A stretch of 17,280 nucleotides of DNA from an uncultured Muribaculum sp. (GCA_910589555.1 CAJUTE010000053.1:1-17280), one strand, 5' to 3'; positions 7,529-16,060 are shown, counted from the first letter of the stretch. A program made the numbers and translations. Notes: generated by a model not told the origin, from the letters alone.

Positions 7529-7780
7529 TTATTTTTTACGTGATGGGCGTGGCGGATTGCTGCCATAGAATTTGCGATAAAGTTCACGGAGGTTTTCTTC
7601 GTGAATGTCGTCATCGGGTTCTTCCTTCGGGTCCGGCTTAAGGTCCACGACAAATATATTGCTACCCGGCTTGGCGCTGTTCTCCTTGTCCTCCTTGCGA
7701 TTATTATGACGTTCCCACAATTCATTTAACAACGCCTTCACTCGGTCAGTCGACAAAACATGATCCTTATCTTCTTCCAT
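7529..7780 (-). CDS. Small highly charged protein of unknown function
   Basis: An 83-aa protein I do not recognise. It has no signal peptide or membrane segment and is rich in Lys, Arg, Asp and Glu, with a central acidic stretch (PDPKEEPDDDIHEEN) and a basic, proline-containing tail (NPPRPSRKK). The first half may form a helix (DRVKALLNELWERHNN). A -7 element lies just upstream at 7801-7808 and a run of ten A residues (as read on its strand) lies in its leader. It stands alone, divergent from the lipoprotein operon. The composition and promoter make it a credible gene, but with no family to lean on it could still be spurious. Confidence 0.6.
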   Translation of the reverse strand: MEEDKDHVLSTDRVKALLNELWERHNNRKEDKENSAKPGSNIFVVDLKPDPKEEPDDDIHEENLRELYRKFYGSNPPRPSRKK

Positions 7781-7800
7781 GACACTCGATTTTTTTTTTG

Positions 7801-7808
7801 CAAATATA
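7801..7808 (-). promoter_or_regulatory. -7 element for the 83-aa gene
   Basis: TATATTTG on the minus strand matches TAnnTTTG about 21 nt before the start at 7780. No clear TTG at -33. The leader includes a ten-base homopolymer (T at 7790-7799 on the plus strand). Confidence 0.5.
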
Positions 7809-7943
7809 ACATTTTCCCCAAATTAATCCCTTTCAGTTTCTATATATTGTGATAGTTTGACATTTGCCAATCGGTGCCAATCCGGACTGGCATTTTGCGT
7901 CTTGTGTGAACGCAAAACATTCCATTAACATCATTTAACTATT

Positions 7944-7979
7944 GGGGGGGGTAATTTGCGCGCAAATGCGTAGATTTGC
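7944..7979 (+). promoter_or_regulatory. G8 run, nested palindromes and -7 element before the lipoprotein operon
   Basis: Eight consecutive G (7944-7951) are followed by the perfect palindrome ATTTGCGCGCAAAT (7953-7966). A second inverted repeat, GCAAAT and ATTTGC around 6 nt (7962-7979), overlaps it and contains the -7-like TAGATTTG (7971-7978). The operon start codon is 34 nt beyond that. The dyads look like repressor or activator sites placed on the promoter, but no regulator can be named. Confidence 0.55.
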
Positions 7980-8012
7980 ATTTTACTTAAATTCATTGTC
8001 AACAAATCACTT

Positions 8013-8885
8013 ATGTACACAATCAGGAAAAAGATAATGCCGGTCATTGCACTTGCAGCATTACTCATGTCATGCGGTCACAAATATTCTGCTGATGATT
8101 ATCTTCATGTCGACGAATTCAGAGATGGAATCGCAATAGCCAATTTACCGCAAGACATGGCAAGGGATGGACAACATCTGTTAATCAATGAAAAATACGA
8201 GCCTGTCTCCCGACGTTTTACTTCATTATTCCAACTTGACCACGGATTTCATTACGGTCGTATTCCCGGATCTGACTCCTTGATATTCATCAGCCCTGAC
8301 TTGAAGGAATATGCCTATCCTTCCCCTTCGTACACATCTTTAGTAAGCCGATTGAATGAGAATAAAAGCATCTGGATTGAAGATCTTGATAAAAAACTCA
8401 TGCTTATCAATGTCACTGATGGAAAGGTTTTAAGTCCCGTATATGAAAACACCATGATTGAGCAGGAACTGCCCGACGGCACAGCGGTGCTAAGACACTA
8501 CATTCGTGGCGGCTACAAAAAACTTTGGGATTACGCGATTGTCGATTGCACCGGCAAGGAGCTTGCCCCTGTCGGAAAATACACATTTGTAGGAGATTTC
8601 CACAACGGGTTGGCTCGATATTCCACATCAGGCTACGGTCAGCCCAAAATTATGCATGAAGACCAGAAAGACAATCAACTGGTCGATTACTACAACAACA
8701 CAAAACGCATGGAGATCACACAAGGCTACATAAATGAGAAAGGCGACGTGGTCATCCCTGAAACATATCAGTATGCCGAAGATTTCAAAGATGACGGCAC
8801 TGCTCGCGTTGGATTCAACAACTTTTATGGAAAATCTATTTCAAGATTCAAAATTGATCGAAAAGGCAGTAAAATAACCGATTAA
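8013..8885 (+). CDS. Lipoprotein with WG-like repeat
   Basis: A 290-aa predicted lipoprotein. The signal ends in the lipobox LLMSC with Cys21. Near the C-terminus QGYINEKGDVVIPETYQYAE and the following DFKDDGTARVGF resemble one WG repeat (a beta-rich repeat seen in many Bacteroidota proteins of unknown role). Earlier segments such as YAIVDCTGKELAPVG look like a weaker repeat of the same form. No enzymatic motif is visible. It is the first of three adjacent lipoprotein genes; the next starts 17 nt after its stop. Codon use is visibly more A+T-rich than in the pectinase or nfn genes, which could mean acquired DNA. Lipoprotein status is well supported; the function is unknown. Confidence 0.88.
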   Translation: MYTIRKKIMPVIALAALLMSCGHKYSADDYLHVDEFRDGIAIANLPQDMARDGQHLLINEKYEPVSRRFTSLFQLDHGFHYGRIPGSDSLIFISPDLKEYAYPSPSYTSLVSRLNENKSIWIEDLDKKLMLINVTDGKVLSPVYENTMIEQELPDGTAVLRHYIRGGYKKLWDYAIVDCTGKELAPVGKYTFVGDFHNGLARYSTSGYGQPKIMHEDQKDNQLVDYYNNTKRMEITQGYINEKGDVVIPETYQYAEDFKDDGTARVGFNNFYGKSISRFKIDRKGSKITD

Positions 8886-8902
8886 CCCTTAAATTGAAAA
8901 TC

Positions 8903-9598
8903 ATGACAAGATTAAATTCTTTGGTTAACAAGCTGCTGTTTTCAGCCATCTGCGCATTCATTCTATCCTCATGCTCAGGATCTCCATTTGGCGGTTTACC
9001 CGGCGCATTGGCTGACTACAACAGCCAGCACAACACTTCTCCCGGCAGCTTGAAAGGCAAAAGTTGGGAAGACGTGAAGACTATGGCTGAAAAGAACCAG
9101 CAAAAGCTCAACAATCTGTCTTCACGCATCGAACAGGAAGCTCGCAAACTTGACGGCAAGACTCTTGATGTCGACCTTAACGGAGAAATGGAAATTCTGG
9201 AACCGATCAAAATTTCATTTGTAGGAGCATCAGGAGGCTCAGCCAGTCTCGCGCTGCGAGGAAAAGTCAAGACCACTAAAGATATAAAAGTAAAGCCTTG
9301 GAACAGCCATCATGCCACGCAAATAAACGAAGGCAAAATGGTTAGAATAGACTTGGCTGTACCCGAAGATGATGACGAAAGGAGCAGTGGATTTGGTTAT
9401 GAAATGCTTAACGCTGCCGGCAGAGCTTCTGCCAAAGTGGAAAATGGCATGATAGTAGTTCCCGCCGGAACTGAAATAATCATCGATTGCCCTAAACTTA
9501 GTATGCATGCTACTGACTACGATGACCGAAATATTAAACGCTATAAAGCCGCCTCTAAAAAACTGTGGCTTGCGGTGAGCGGCGTTAGCGAAAATTGA
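8903..9598 (+). CDS. Predicted lipoprotein of unknown function
   Basis: A 231-aa protein from ATG 8903; an in-frame TTG three codons upstream is a less likely start. The hydrophobic signal FSAICAFILSSC gives a lipobox with Cys24. A lysine- and glutamine-rich helical stretch follows (WEDVKTMAEKNQQKLNNLSS and onward to about residue 85), which may form a coiled coil. The second half looks beta-rich, for example KTLDVDLNGEMEILEPIKIS and ENGMIVVPAGTEIIIDCP. I know no family match. It is 17 nt after the WG-like lipoprotein and 30 nt before the next lipoprotein gene, so all three are likely co-transcribed. Confidence 0.82.
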   Translation: MTRLNSLVNKLLFSAICAFILSSCSGSPFGGLPGALADYNSQHNTSPGSLKGKSWEDVKTMAEKNQQKLNNLSSRIEQEARKLDGKTLDVDLNGEMEILEPIKISFVGASGGSASLALRGKVKTTKDIKVKPWNSHHATQINEGKMVRIDLAVPEDDDERSSGFGYEMLNAAGRASAKVENGMIVVPAGTEIIIDCPKLSMHATDYDDRNIKRYKAASKKLWLAVSGVSEN

Positions 9599-9628
9599 AA
9601 ATCTATTTTAATTCAAATTTTTTAATTC

Positions 9629-10369
9629 ATGAAAAATTATTATTTGCATTTCTTGTCACTTTTATCCTTGATTACACTCTCCTTTTCATTCTCTGCTTGC
9701 AGCAGCGACAGCGACAGCGACGATGAACCGGAAATCGTCTATGACGCCTACGCGATATGGGAACTGATCGACAATGGTGATTTAACCTGGGAGGCTGCCA
9801 ATGCCATTGTTGACAATATGAATGACCAACTTGGAGGTACCGAAGGAATGGACTTGGCTCCATACGAATACCGGGAACTTGTTAATTTAATGGAATCGGA
9901 ATTTAAGCGGAATCCTGCTGATTACAAAGCTACTTTTGCATTGGCATATTACTTCCGCAACGACGAATCTGACCTCCCTGATGGATGGCAAAAAATCAGA
10001 GACCGCAACATATACACTTTAGACCACGGCTCTTGCAAGAGAAAGGACGATGATTTCGCATGGATAGATGACCATGACCACGACACTTACAGAATATGGG
10101 TGGAAGGCAACTATGAAACACGCCAAAAACTTGGCAAATATTATGCCGACACCAAGAAAATTCATTACCGCCGTGCTGATGTCGTGACATTTGGCAACGG
10201 AATGATGCAAGGCATAGTGAATAGGCTTAATAGCGGGGAGCAGCTCACTGATGGATACCGTCTTGAAATCCGCATCTATAACGATTCACAACAGCGGCTT
10301 GAATATGAATATAAAGTTGCCTATGACACGGACACAAAACAATTCTATTACAACCGTATCGACAAATAG
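9629..10369 (+). CDS. Predicted surface lipoprotein of unknown function
   Basis: A 246-aa predicted lipoprotein with lipobox FSAC and Cys24. The residues right after the cysteine are SSDSDSDDEPE, an acidic run like the lipoprotein export signal that sends Bacteroidota lipoproteins to the cell surface. The middle contains IWELIDNGDLTWEAANAIVD and a His/Asp-rich patch (AWIDDHDHDTYRIW) that could bind metal, which is inference only. The C-terminal part (RLEIRIYNDSQQRLEYEYKV) is beta-rich. No family is recognised. It is the last gene of the lipoprotein operon; a weak CCCGA/TCGGG hairpin lies just after it. Confidence 0.82.
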   Translation: MKNYYLHFLSLLSLITLSFSFSACSSDSDSDDEPEIVYDAYAIWELIDNGDLTWEAANAIVDNMNDQLGGTEGMDLAPYEYRELVNLMESEFKRNPADYKATFALAYYFRNDESDLPDGWQKIRDRNIYTLDHGSCKRKDDDFAWIDDHDHDTYRIWVEGNYETRQKLGKYYADTKKIHYRRADVVTFGNGMMQGIVNRLNSGEQLTDGYRLEIRIYNDSQQRLEYEYKVAYDTDTKQFYYNRIDK

Positions 10370-10443
10370 CATTCGCGACACCCGACAATCTTCATAAAAA
10401 AGCTAAAATCGGGCACTTTATTACGATATTGCACTCAATATGA

Positions 10444-10473
10444 CCTTTAATTAAAGGTTTTTGATTAAATTTG
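10444..10473 (+). promoter_or_regulatory. Palindromic operator and -7 element before the trimodular pectinase
   Basis: The perfect palindrome CCTTTAATTAAAGG (10444-10457) occupies the -33 region, and TAAATTTG (10466-10473) matches the -7 consensus. There is no TTG at -33, which suggests an activator bound at the palindrome may replace it. Such control would fit a substrate-induced carbohydrate gene; the regulator is not in the window. Confidence 0.6.
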
Positions 10474-10556
10474 TAGGAAGCTTTGAAAAGTCAAGGCTTC
10501 CTACCTTATTTATACCGAATTTTTTATTTTTAACTCAGTCCGGATCACAGCCGGAC
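10473..10556 (+). promoter_or_regulatory. Structured 5' leader of the trimodular pectinase
   Basis: Two hairpins lie between the -7 element and the start codon. GTAGGAAGC (10473-10481) pairs perfectly with GCTTCCTAC (10496-10504). GTCCGG (10538-10543) pairs with CCGGAC (10551-10556), 23 nt before the ATG. Neither is followed by a T tract suitable for termination. They match no riboswitch I know; they may affect mRNA stability or translation. Confidence 0.5.
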
Positions 10557-10579
10557 AGCAATACCAGTAATATTTTTAT

Positions 10580-13500
10580 ATGAAAGTCTTAAATCTATTA
10601 GTGTTTCTAATGCTTCTGCCCCTCGCAGTGCGTGGCGACTATTGGTCCGACACGGAGTACAAGCGTATCGAGCAGAGCATTCGCGAACCAAAATTCAGTG
10701 CTAAGGAATTCCCCATCACCAAGTATGGGGCAAGTGTCAACGCTACTGCTGAAAAGAACCAGAAAGCTATCAACAAGGCTATCGAAGCTTGCTCCAAAAA
10801 GGGTGGCGGCAAGGTGATTGTGCCCGCAGGAACATTCAACACCGGCGCCATCACCATGAAGAGCCACGTGAATCTGGTGGTAGAAAAAGACGCTAAGCTT
10901 CAATTCGTGTTCCAACCCGAGCTTTACCCCATCGTACCCACTCGCTGGGAGGGCATCGACTGCTGGAACCTCTCACCGTGTATCTATGCTTATCAGGCTA
11001 CTGACGTGGCAATCACAGGCGAAGGAACCATCGATGGAGGCGGCGAAAACGAAACATGGTGGAAATGGTGTGGCGCTCCCCGCTACGGATGGAAAGAAGG
11101 CATCATAAGCCAGCGCAACGGAAGCCGCGCGCGTCTGCTCAAGATGGCAGAGGACGGCGTCGACATGAATGAGCGCCGCTTCGGTCCCGAGGATGGTCTG
11201 CGCCCGCAGCTCATCAACTTCAACCAGTGTGACGGAATCCTCATCGAGAACGTGACTTTGCTCCGCTCTCCATTCTGGGTGATACACCCGCTTCTGTCAA
11301 AGAACGTGGTTGTGCGTGGCGTACACATCAACAACGACGGTCCTAACGGCGACGGATGCGACCCCGAATCTTGCGACGGAGTATTGATCGAAAACTGCTT
11401 CTTCAACACCGGCGACGACTGTATCGCCATCAAGAGCGGACGTAACAACGACGGCCGCCTGTGGGAACGTCCCAGCGAAAACATAATCATCCGCAACTGC
11501 GAAATGCAGAACGGACACGGCGGCGTCGTGATAGGCAGCGAAATCTCAGGAGGATGCCGCAACGTATATGCCGAAAACAACAAGATGGACAGCCCCAACC
11601 TTGACCGCGTGGTAAGAATCAAGACCAACACCTGCCGTGGCGGAATCATCGAAAATATCAACGCCCGCAACATCAAAGTGGGACAATGCGGCGAATCGGT
11701 ATTGAAGATCAACCTCGACTACGAGCACAATGAAATATGCTGCCGTGGCTACCTCCCCATCGTGCGCAATGTCAACATCGAGAACGTGACTTGCGAAAAG
11801 AGCAAATACGGCGTTCAGATCATCGCTCTCGACACCTGCACAAATGTCTACGACATCAACGTGGTAAACTGCCACTTCAACAATGTGGCTGAAGGCAACT
11901 TCATCTCAGGTCTAACTCGCGACATCAATTTCAAAGACTATTACGTGAACGGCGGACTCTGCCTCACTGAAAAGCCCTACAAGAACTACAGCCAGTGGAT
12001 GACCGAGTCAGAAATGAAGCGTCAGCCGCTAAGCTATATGCTCGACTTCTCGACCCGCCCAAAATGGAGCTATGTGATGGGAATCGAACTTGAATCAATG
12101 CTCGACACCTATCTCAAATACGGCGGCGACCACATCAAGGACTATTGCAAGCTCTACACCGACACTATGATCAACGAGAACGGCGAAATCAAGCGCTACA
12201 ACCTCGAAGACTACAACCTTGACAATATCCGCACCGGACACTTCGTGTCACGCATGTACCAGCACTTCCCCGAAGAGAAAAACCTCAAGGCGATGAAGAC
12301 CCTCATGAAGCAGATGAAGGATCAGCCGCGCACAAAAGAGGGTGTTTACTGGCATAAAGCCATCTACTCCTACCAGGTGTGGCTCGACGGCATCTTCATG
12401 GGTCTGCCCTACTCGACTCTCACCGCAGGAATGATTCTTCCCAAAGAAGAGGCTGAAGCTATCTACAACGACGCAATCGACCAGGTGAAGAAAACCTACG
12501 AACGCACTCTCGACCCCAAGACAGGTCTGAACCGCCACGCTTGGGACGAAAACCGCGATATGTTCTGGTCTGACAAAGAGACCGGACTCTCTCAGCACTG
12601 CTGGGGACGCGCTCAGGGATGGTACACAATGGCTCTCATCGAGATCCTTGACGCACTTCCCGAGGATCATCCCCGCCGTCATGAAGTGATCGACCTCCTC
12701 CGCAAGGACCTCGACGCTGTCATCAACTGGCAAGACAAGAAATCGGGCGTATGGTATCAGGTGATGGACAGCCCGGGACGTGAAGGCAACTACCTTGAGT
12801 CGACAGCATCATCGATGTTTGCCTACTCACTGCTCAAAGCCTACCGCAAAGGATACCTCGGCGAGAAATACCGCGACGCCGGTATCAAAGCTTATCGCGG
12901 CATCCTCAACAACTTCATCAAGGTTAACCCCGACAGCACCATTTCACTCACAAACTGCTGCGCTGTGGCAGGTCTTGGCCCGGGTCTCAGCCCGTCAGTG
13001 CTGAAGGCTGCTCCCAAAGTAAAAGAAAACAAGCGCCGTGACGGTTCTTACGAATATTACCTCAGCGAACAGATCCGCGACAACGATGCCAAGGGTATCG
13101 GTCCGTTCATCTGGGCATCGCTTGAAATGGAAGATCTCGGCTACAACACCGAAAACGTAAACCAGCCCATCGACCGCCAGGCAGTCGTGAGCCGCAACAA
13201 CCCCAAGGTGATCAAAGCCGATCCTCTGTCAGCTCTTTCTGTTGGCAACGGACACATGGCGGCTACCGTCGACGTGACCGGTCTCCAGAGCTATCCTCAA
13301 TATTACGTGAACGGCATTCCGTTGAACACTATGTCTGACTGGGGGTGGCACTCTTTTGCCAACGACAAGAACGTCACTCACGCCGACACTGAAAAGTCAT
13401 TCAACCTCCACGGACACCCAAGCGTATATGCCGTTGAATACAAAACCGAAGGCCACAATAAGGATGCCACTGAATATTTCCGTGTGAATCCTCACCGCCT

Positions 13501-15322
13501 TAACCTCGGCACCATCGGTCTTGAACTCCGCGACAACAACGGCAACATCATCCCCATCGAAAACCTCACCGCTATCAATCAGGAGCTGAAACTTTGGGAC
13601 GGTATCATCGAGTCAAAGTTCACTGCCGACGGTCAGACTGTAGAGGTGTCAACCGGAGTGATGGGCAATAAGGATTGTCTTTTCTCACGCATCAAGACTC
13701 CGCTGCTCGCTTCCAAGGGTGCGAAAGTGGCATTCAACTTCTCTTATCCCACCGGAAAGCACGCCGACGACGCTAACGACTGGACCAAGCCGGAATTGCA
13801 CAAGAGCGCGATCATCAGCTCAGACAATCGCTCGGCTACAATCGAGCGCACTCTCGGCGACACCAAATACTACATTCTCATCCAATGGGAAGGCGACGCC
13901 AAACTTGAAAGCGCAGGTACTCACTACTTCACCCTTTCAACCGACGAGGATCTTCTCTCATTCTCGGCTGAATTTGCTGAAAAGCAGCCCGTGAAAGGCG
14001 ACCTCTCTTACTCCTACGACCAGGCTATCAAGGCTATCATGAAATACTGGTCGGCATGGTGGAAGAAAGGCGGCATCGTTGACTTCGGAGCTTGCACCGA
14101 TGAACGCGCGCCCGAACTTGAACGCCGCACGATCCTGTCGCAGTATCTCACTCAGATCAACTGTGCCAACACCACTCCTCCGCAGGAAACCGGATTGACC
14201 TACAACTCATGGTTTGGCCGTCCTCACCTTGAAATGACCTTCTGGCACATGATCGACTTCGCTCTCTGGAATCGTCCTGAAGTGCTTGAAAAAGTGATGG
14301 AATGGTACAACGAGACAGCTTACCCCGAAGCAAAGAAAATCGCACAGCGTCAAGGCTTCAAAGGTGTGCGCTGGATGAAGATGACCGACCCCGATGCAGG
14401 AGAAGCACCGTCCAACACCGGCTCATTCCTCACTTGGCAGCAGCCCCACTACATCTACATGGCTGAGGAGCTATACCGCGCCAATCCTTCCAAGGAGACT
14501 CTTGACAAGTATGCTCAAGGAGTTGAGGACACCGCTGAATTCATGGCTGACTTCGCTCTCAAATGCGCTCCCAAGAAAGGCGACATAAAGCTATACGGTC
14601 AAACTGCAATGCAGGAGTCTATGTCAAAGGACTTCTCGTTCAACCACCCGTTTGAGCAGGCTTATTGGTATTATGCTCTCACCACCGCCCAGAACTGGCG
14701 TGAACGTCGCGGTCTTGAACGCAATGCCGAGTGGGATGTAATCGTAAGCCGCCTGGCTCCCCTCACCGAAAAAGACGGCATCTACACCGCCGGCGAACCG
14801 TTGAAGCCATTCGACAAGAAGTCAAAGGCTCAGAAATTTGATCCCTACGTAGCTGCTGAACTTTCAGGAAAAGCCAACATCTCGGAAGAGGATTTCAATC
14901 TTAAATCACGCAGCGACCACCCCGCAGTGCTCGGCGCTTGCGGACTTCTTCCCGCGTCACCGCTTTACAATCCCGACGTGATGAGAAAAACTCTCGACTG
15001 GGTGATGAAGAACTGGAACTGGGACACTACTTGGGGATGGGACTACGGCATGATCGCAATGGCAGCTGCCCGCCTTAACGAACCCGACACAGCTCTTGAA
15101 GCTCTTCTCATCGACAAGGGCAAAAACACTTACCTCGTGAGCGGACACAACTTCCAGGAGCCGAAACGTCTGCGCCTGTATCTCCCCGGAAACGGAAGCT
15201 TCCTTGACGCAATCGCCATGATGTGCGCGGGATGGGACGGCAGCGGAGAGGTGCTGAACCCCGGATTCCCGAAAAACGGAAAATGGAATGTACGTTGGGA
15301 AGGTCTTCGCCGTATGCAATAA
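10580..15322 (+). CDS. Secreted trimodular pectin-degrading enzyme: GH28, GH105-like, six-hairpin glycosidase-like
   Basis: A 1580-aa protein with a signal peptide (LLVFLMLLPLAVRG). Residues about 45-450 form a GH28 parallel beta-helix: NDGPNGDGCD with Asp258, GDD at 278-280, GHG with His313, and RIK at 346-348, so the polygalacturonase catalytic set is intact. Residues about 500-865 resemble GH105, which removes unsaturated uronic acid from lyase products: HAWDENRDMFW (from about 653), WGRAQGW (675-681) and IGPFIWASLEME near 840. Residues about 873-1580 look like an (alpha/alpha) six-hairpin domain distantly like GH65/GH95, with ALSVGNGHMAATVD at its start and GRPHLEMTFWHMIDFALWNR inside; its sugar is unknown. 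One chain could attack a pectin backbone, trim unsaturated ends and remove another residue. Its own promoter region and terminator flank it. Confidence 0.92.
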   Translation: MKVLNLLVFLMLLPLAVRGDYWSDTEYKRIEQSIREPKFSAKEFPITKYGASVNATAEKNQKAINKAIEACSKKGGGKVIVPAGTFNTGAITMKSHVNLVVEKDAKLQFVFQPELYPIVPTRWEGIDCWNLSPCIYAYQATDVAITGEGTIDGGGENETWWKWCGAPRYGWKEGIISQRNGSRARLLKMAEDGVDMNERRFGPEDGLRPQLINFNQCDGILIENVTLLRSPFWVIHPLLSKNVVVRGVHINNDGPNGDGCDPESCDGVLIENCFFNTGDDCIAIKSGRNNDGRLWERPSENIIIRNCEMQNGHGGVVIGSEISGGCRNVYAENNKMDSPNLDRVVRIKTNTCRGGIIENINARNIKVGQCGESVLKINLDYEHNEICCRGYLPIVRNVNIENVTCEKSKYGVQIIALDTCTNVYDINVVNCHFNNVAEGNFISGLTRDINFKDYYVNGGLCLTEKPYKNYSQWMTESEMKRQPLSYMLDFSTRPKWSYVMGIELESMLDTYLKYGGDHIKDYCKLYTDTMINENGEIKRYNLEDYNLDNIRTGHFVSRMYQHFPEEKNLKAMKTLMKQMKDQPRTKEGVYWHKAIYSYQVWLDGIFMGLPYSTLTAGMILPKEEAEAIYNDAIDQVKKTYERTLDPKTGLNRHAWDENRDMFWSDKETGLSQHCWGRAQGWYTMALIEILDALPEDHPRRHEVIDLLRKDLDAVINWQDKKSGVWYQVMDSPGREGNYLESTASSMFAYSLLKAYRKGYLGEKYRDAGIKAYRGILNNFIKVNPDSTISLTNCCAVAGLGPGLSPSVLKAAPKVKENKRRDGSYEYYLSEQIRDNDAKGIGPFIWASLEMEDLGYNTENVNQPIDRQAVVSRNNPKVIKADPLSALSVGNGHMAATVDVTGLQSYPQYYVNGIPLNTMSDWGWHSFANDKNVTHADTEKSFNLHGHPSVYAVEYKTEGHNKDATEYFRVNPHRLNLGTIGLELRDNNGNIIPIENLTAINQELKLWDGIIESKFTADGQTVEVSTGVMGNKDCLFSRIKTPLLASKGAKVAFNFSYPTGKHADDANDWTKPELHKSAIISSDNRSATIERTLGDTKYYILIQWEGDAKLESAGTHYFTLSTDEDLLSFSAEFAEKQPVKGDLSYSYDQAIKAIMKYWSAWWKKGGIVDFGACTDERAPELERRTILSQYLTQINCANTTPPQETGLTYNSWFGRPHLEMTFWHMIDFALWNRPEVLEKVMEWYNETAYPEAKKIAQRQGFKGVRWMKMTDPDAGEAPSNTGSFLTWQQPHYIYMAEELYRANPSKETLDKYAQGVEDTAEFMADFALKCAPKKGDIKLYGQTAMQESMSKDFSFNHPFEQAYWYYALTTAQNWRERRGLERNAEWDVIVSRLAPLTEKDGIYTAGEPLKPFDKKSKAQKFDPYVAAELSGKANISEEDFNLKSRSDHPAVLGACGLLPASPLYNPDVMRKTLDWVMKNWNWDTTWGWDYGMIAMAAARLNEPDTALEALLIDKGKNTYLVSGHNFQEPKRLRLYLPGNGSFLDAIAMMCAGWDGSGEVLNPGFPKNGKWNVRWEGLRRMQ

Positions 15323-15338
15323 GCATTTCACTCAACAT

Positions 15339-15371
15339 AAAAAAAGGATGGCTCAACGCCATCCTTTTTTT
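15339..15371 (+). terminator. Intrinsic terminator after the trimodular enzyme
   Basis: An A run followed by GGATGGC (15346-15352) pairs with GCCATCC (15358-15364) around TCAAC, followed by seven T. The A/T flanks extend the stem, so it may work in both directions. Confidence 0.93.
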
Positions 15372-15462
15372 ATTATTATTACTGTCCGGTAAAGATATTG
15401 ACTATCAGCATATATTTCAATTATACAATAGATTACTATATTTTTCTGAACATGGACTTATA

Positions 15463-15520
15463 GCCGTGAAACGGCAAAATAATTTAAGCACCGCCACGAG
15501 GCGATAGCCGAGGTGCGGTG
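15463..15520. repeat. Short palindromic repeat cluster
   Basis: GCCGT (15463-15467) pairs with ACGGC (15471-15475) around GAA, and CACCGC (15489-15494) pairs with GCGGTG (15515-15520). The style is that of the palindrome-mosaic elements at both ends of the window, though the sequence is different. No gene is supported between 15323 and 15661. Confidence 0.55.
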
Positions 15521-15598
15521 TAAGGCAAGCCAAATGAAAGGGCATCGAAGATGTCCACCAGTCAACACCGTATAATAATCCCGCCAACTTTTCAGCCG

Positions 15599-15629
15599 GT
15601 GGCAAAAATATTATTCGTATATTTGCCAC
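15599..15629 (+). promoter_or_regulatory. Inverted repeat with -7 element before yraN
   Basis: GTGGCAAA (15599-15606) and TTTGCCAC (15622-15629) form a perfect 8-bp inverted repeat. The right arm overlaps TATATTTG (15618-15625), which matches the -7 consensus. The start codon of yraN is 36 nt downstream. A clear -33 TTG is missing. The dyad could be an operator. Confidence 0.55.
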
Positions 15630-15661
15630 ATAAATCAATCCTACAGCATCAACACATAATC

Positions 15662-16027
15662 ATGGCAGAACATAACGACTTTGGAGCCTGGGGCGAAGAG
15701 AGAGCCCGGGAATACCTCATAACGCACGGCTACACCATCATCGAGCACGATACCCGCAAAGGCGGCTCGGAAATTGACCTGATAGCCCTGAAAAATGACC
15801 GCATCATATTCATCGAGGTCAAAACACGCCGCGAAGGCTCATTTGATCCCATGGAAGCCATCACCCCAAAGAAAATACGCAGCATCTGCCGTGCCGCCGA
15901 CAATTTCGTCAGAACCTACAACTACCGGCAGGAAGTGCAGTTCGACATTATATGCGTGGTCGGCAGCTCAGAGCATGACTACACCATCGAGCACCTCCCC
16001 GACGCATTCTACCCGCCCTTAGGTTAA
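15662..16027 (+). CDS. yraN: YraN/UPF0102 family protein
   Basis: A 121-aa protein of the UPF0102 family, whose fold is that of restriction-like nucleases. The core motif is visible: GEERAREYLITHGY near the N-terminus, then GSEIDLIALKNDRIIFIEVK, containing the Asp and the EVK of a PD-(D/E)xK site. The role in the cell is unsettled; involvement in DNA processing has been proposed for the family. The open frame extends upstream to 15551, but the ATG at 15662 gives the family-type start MAEHNDFGAWGEERA and lies after the likely promoter, so it is preferred. It stands alone on the plus strand. Confidence 0.93.
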   Translation: MAEHNDFGAWGEERAREYLITHGYTIIEHDTRKGGSEIDLIALKNDRIIFIEVKTRREGSFDPMEAITPKKIRSICRAADNFVRTYNYRQEVQFDIICVVGSSEHDYTIEHLPDAFYPPLG

Positions 16028-16060
16028 ACATCTGAAAGGCTATGCCGAGGTATTTGGGGC

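Noticed and set aside
11083..11712. A 209-aa minus-strand open frame inside the GH28 region.
   Set aside because: The plus-strand frame has all GH28 catalytic motifs; the reverse frame is Pro/Ser/Arg-rich and unstructured in type, as expected for an antisense shadow.
15417..15638. A minus-strand 73-aa open frame considered as a transposase remnant.
   Set aside because: No DDE or other transposase motif could be seen; it overlaps palindromic repeats and the yraN promoter.
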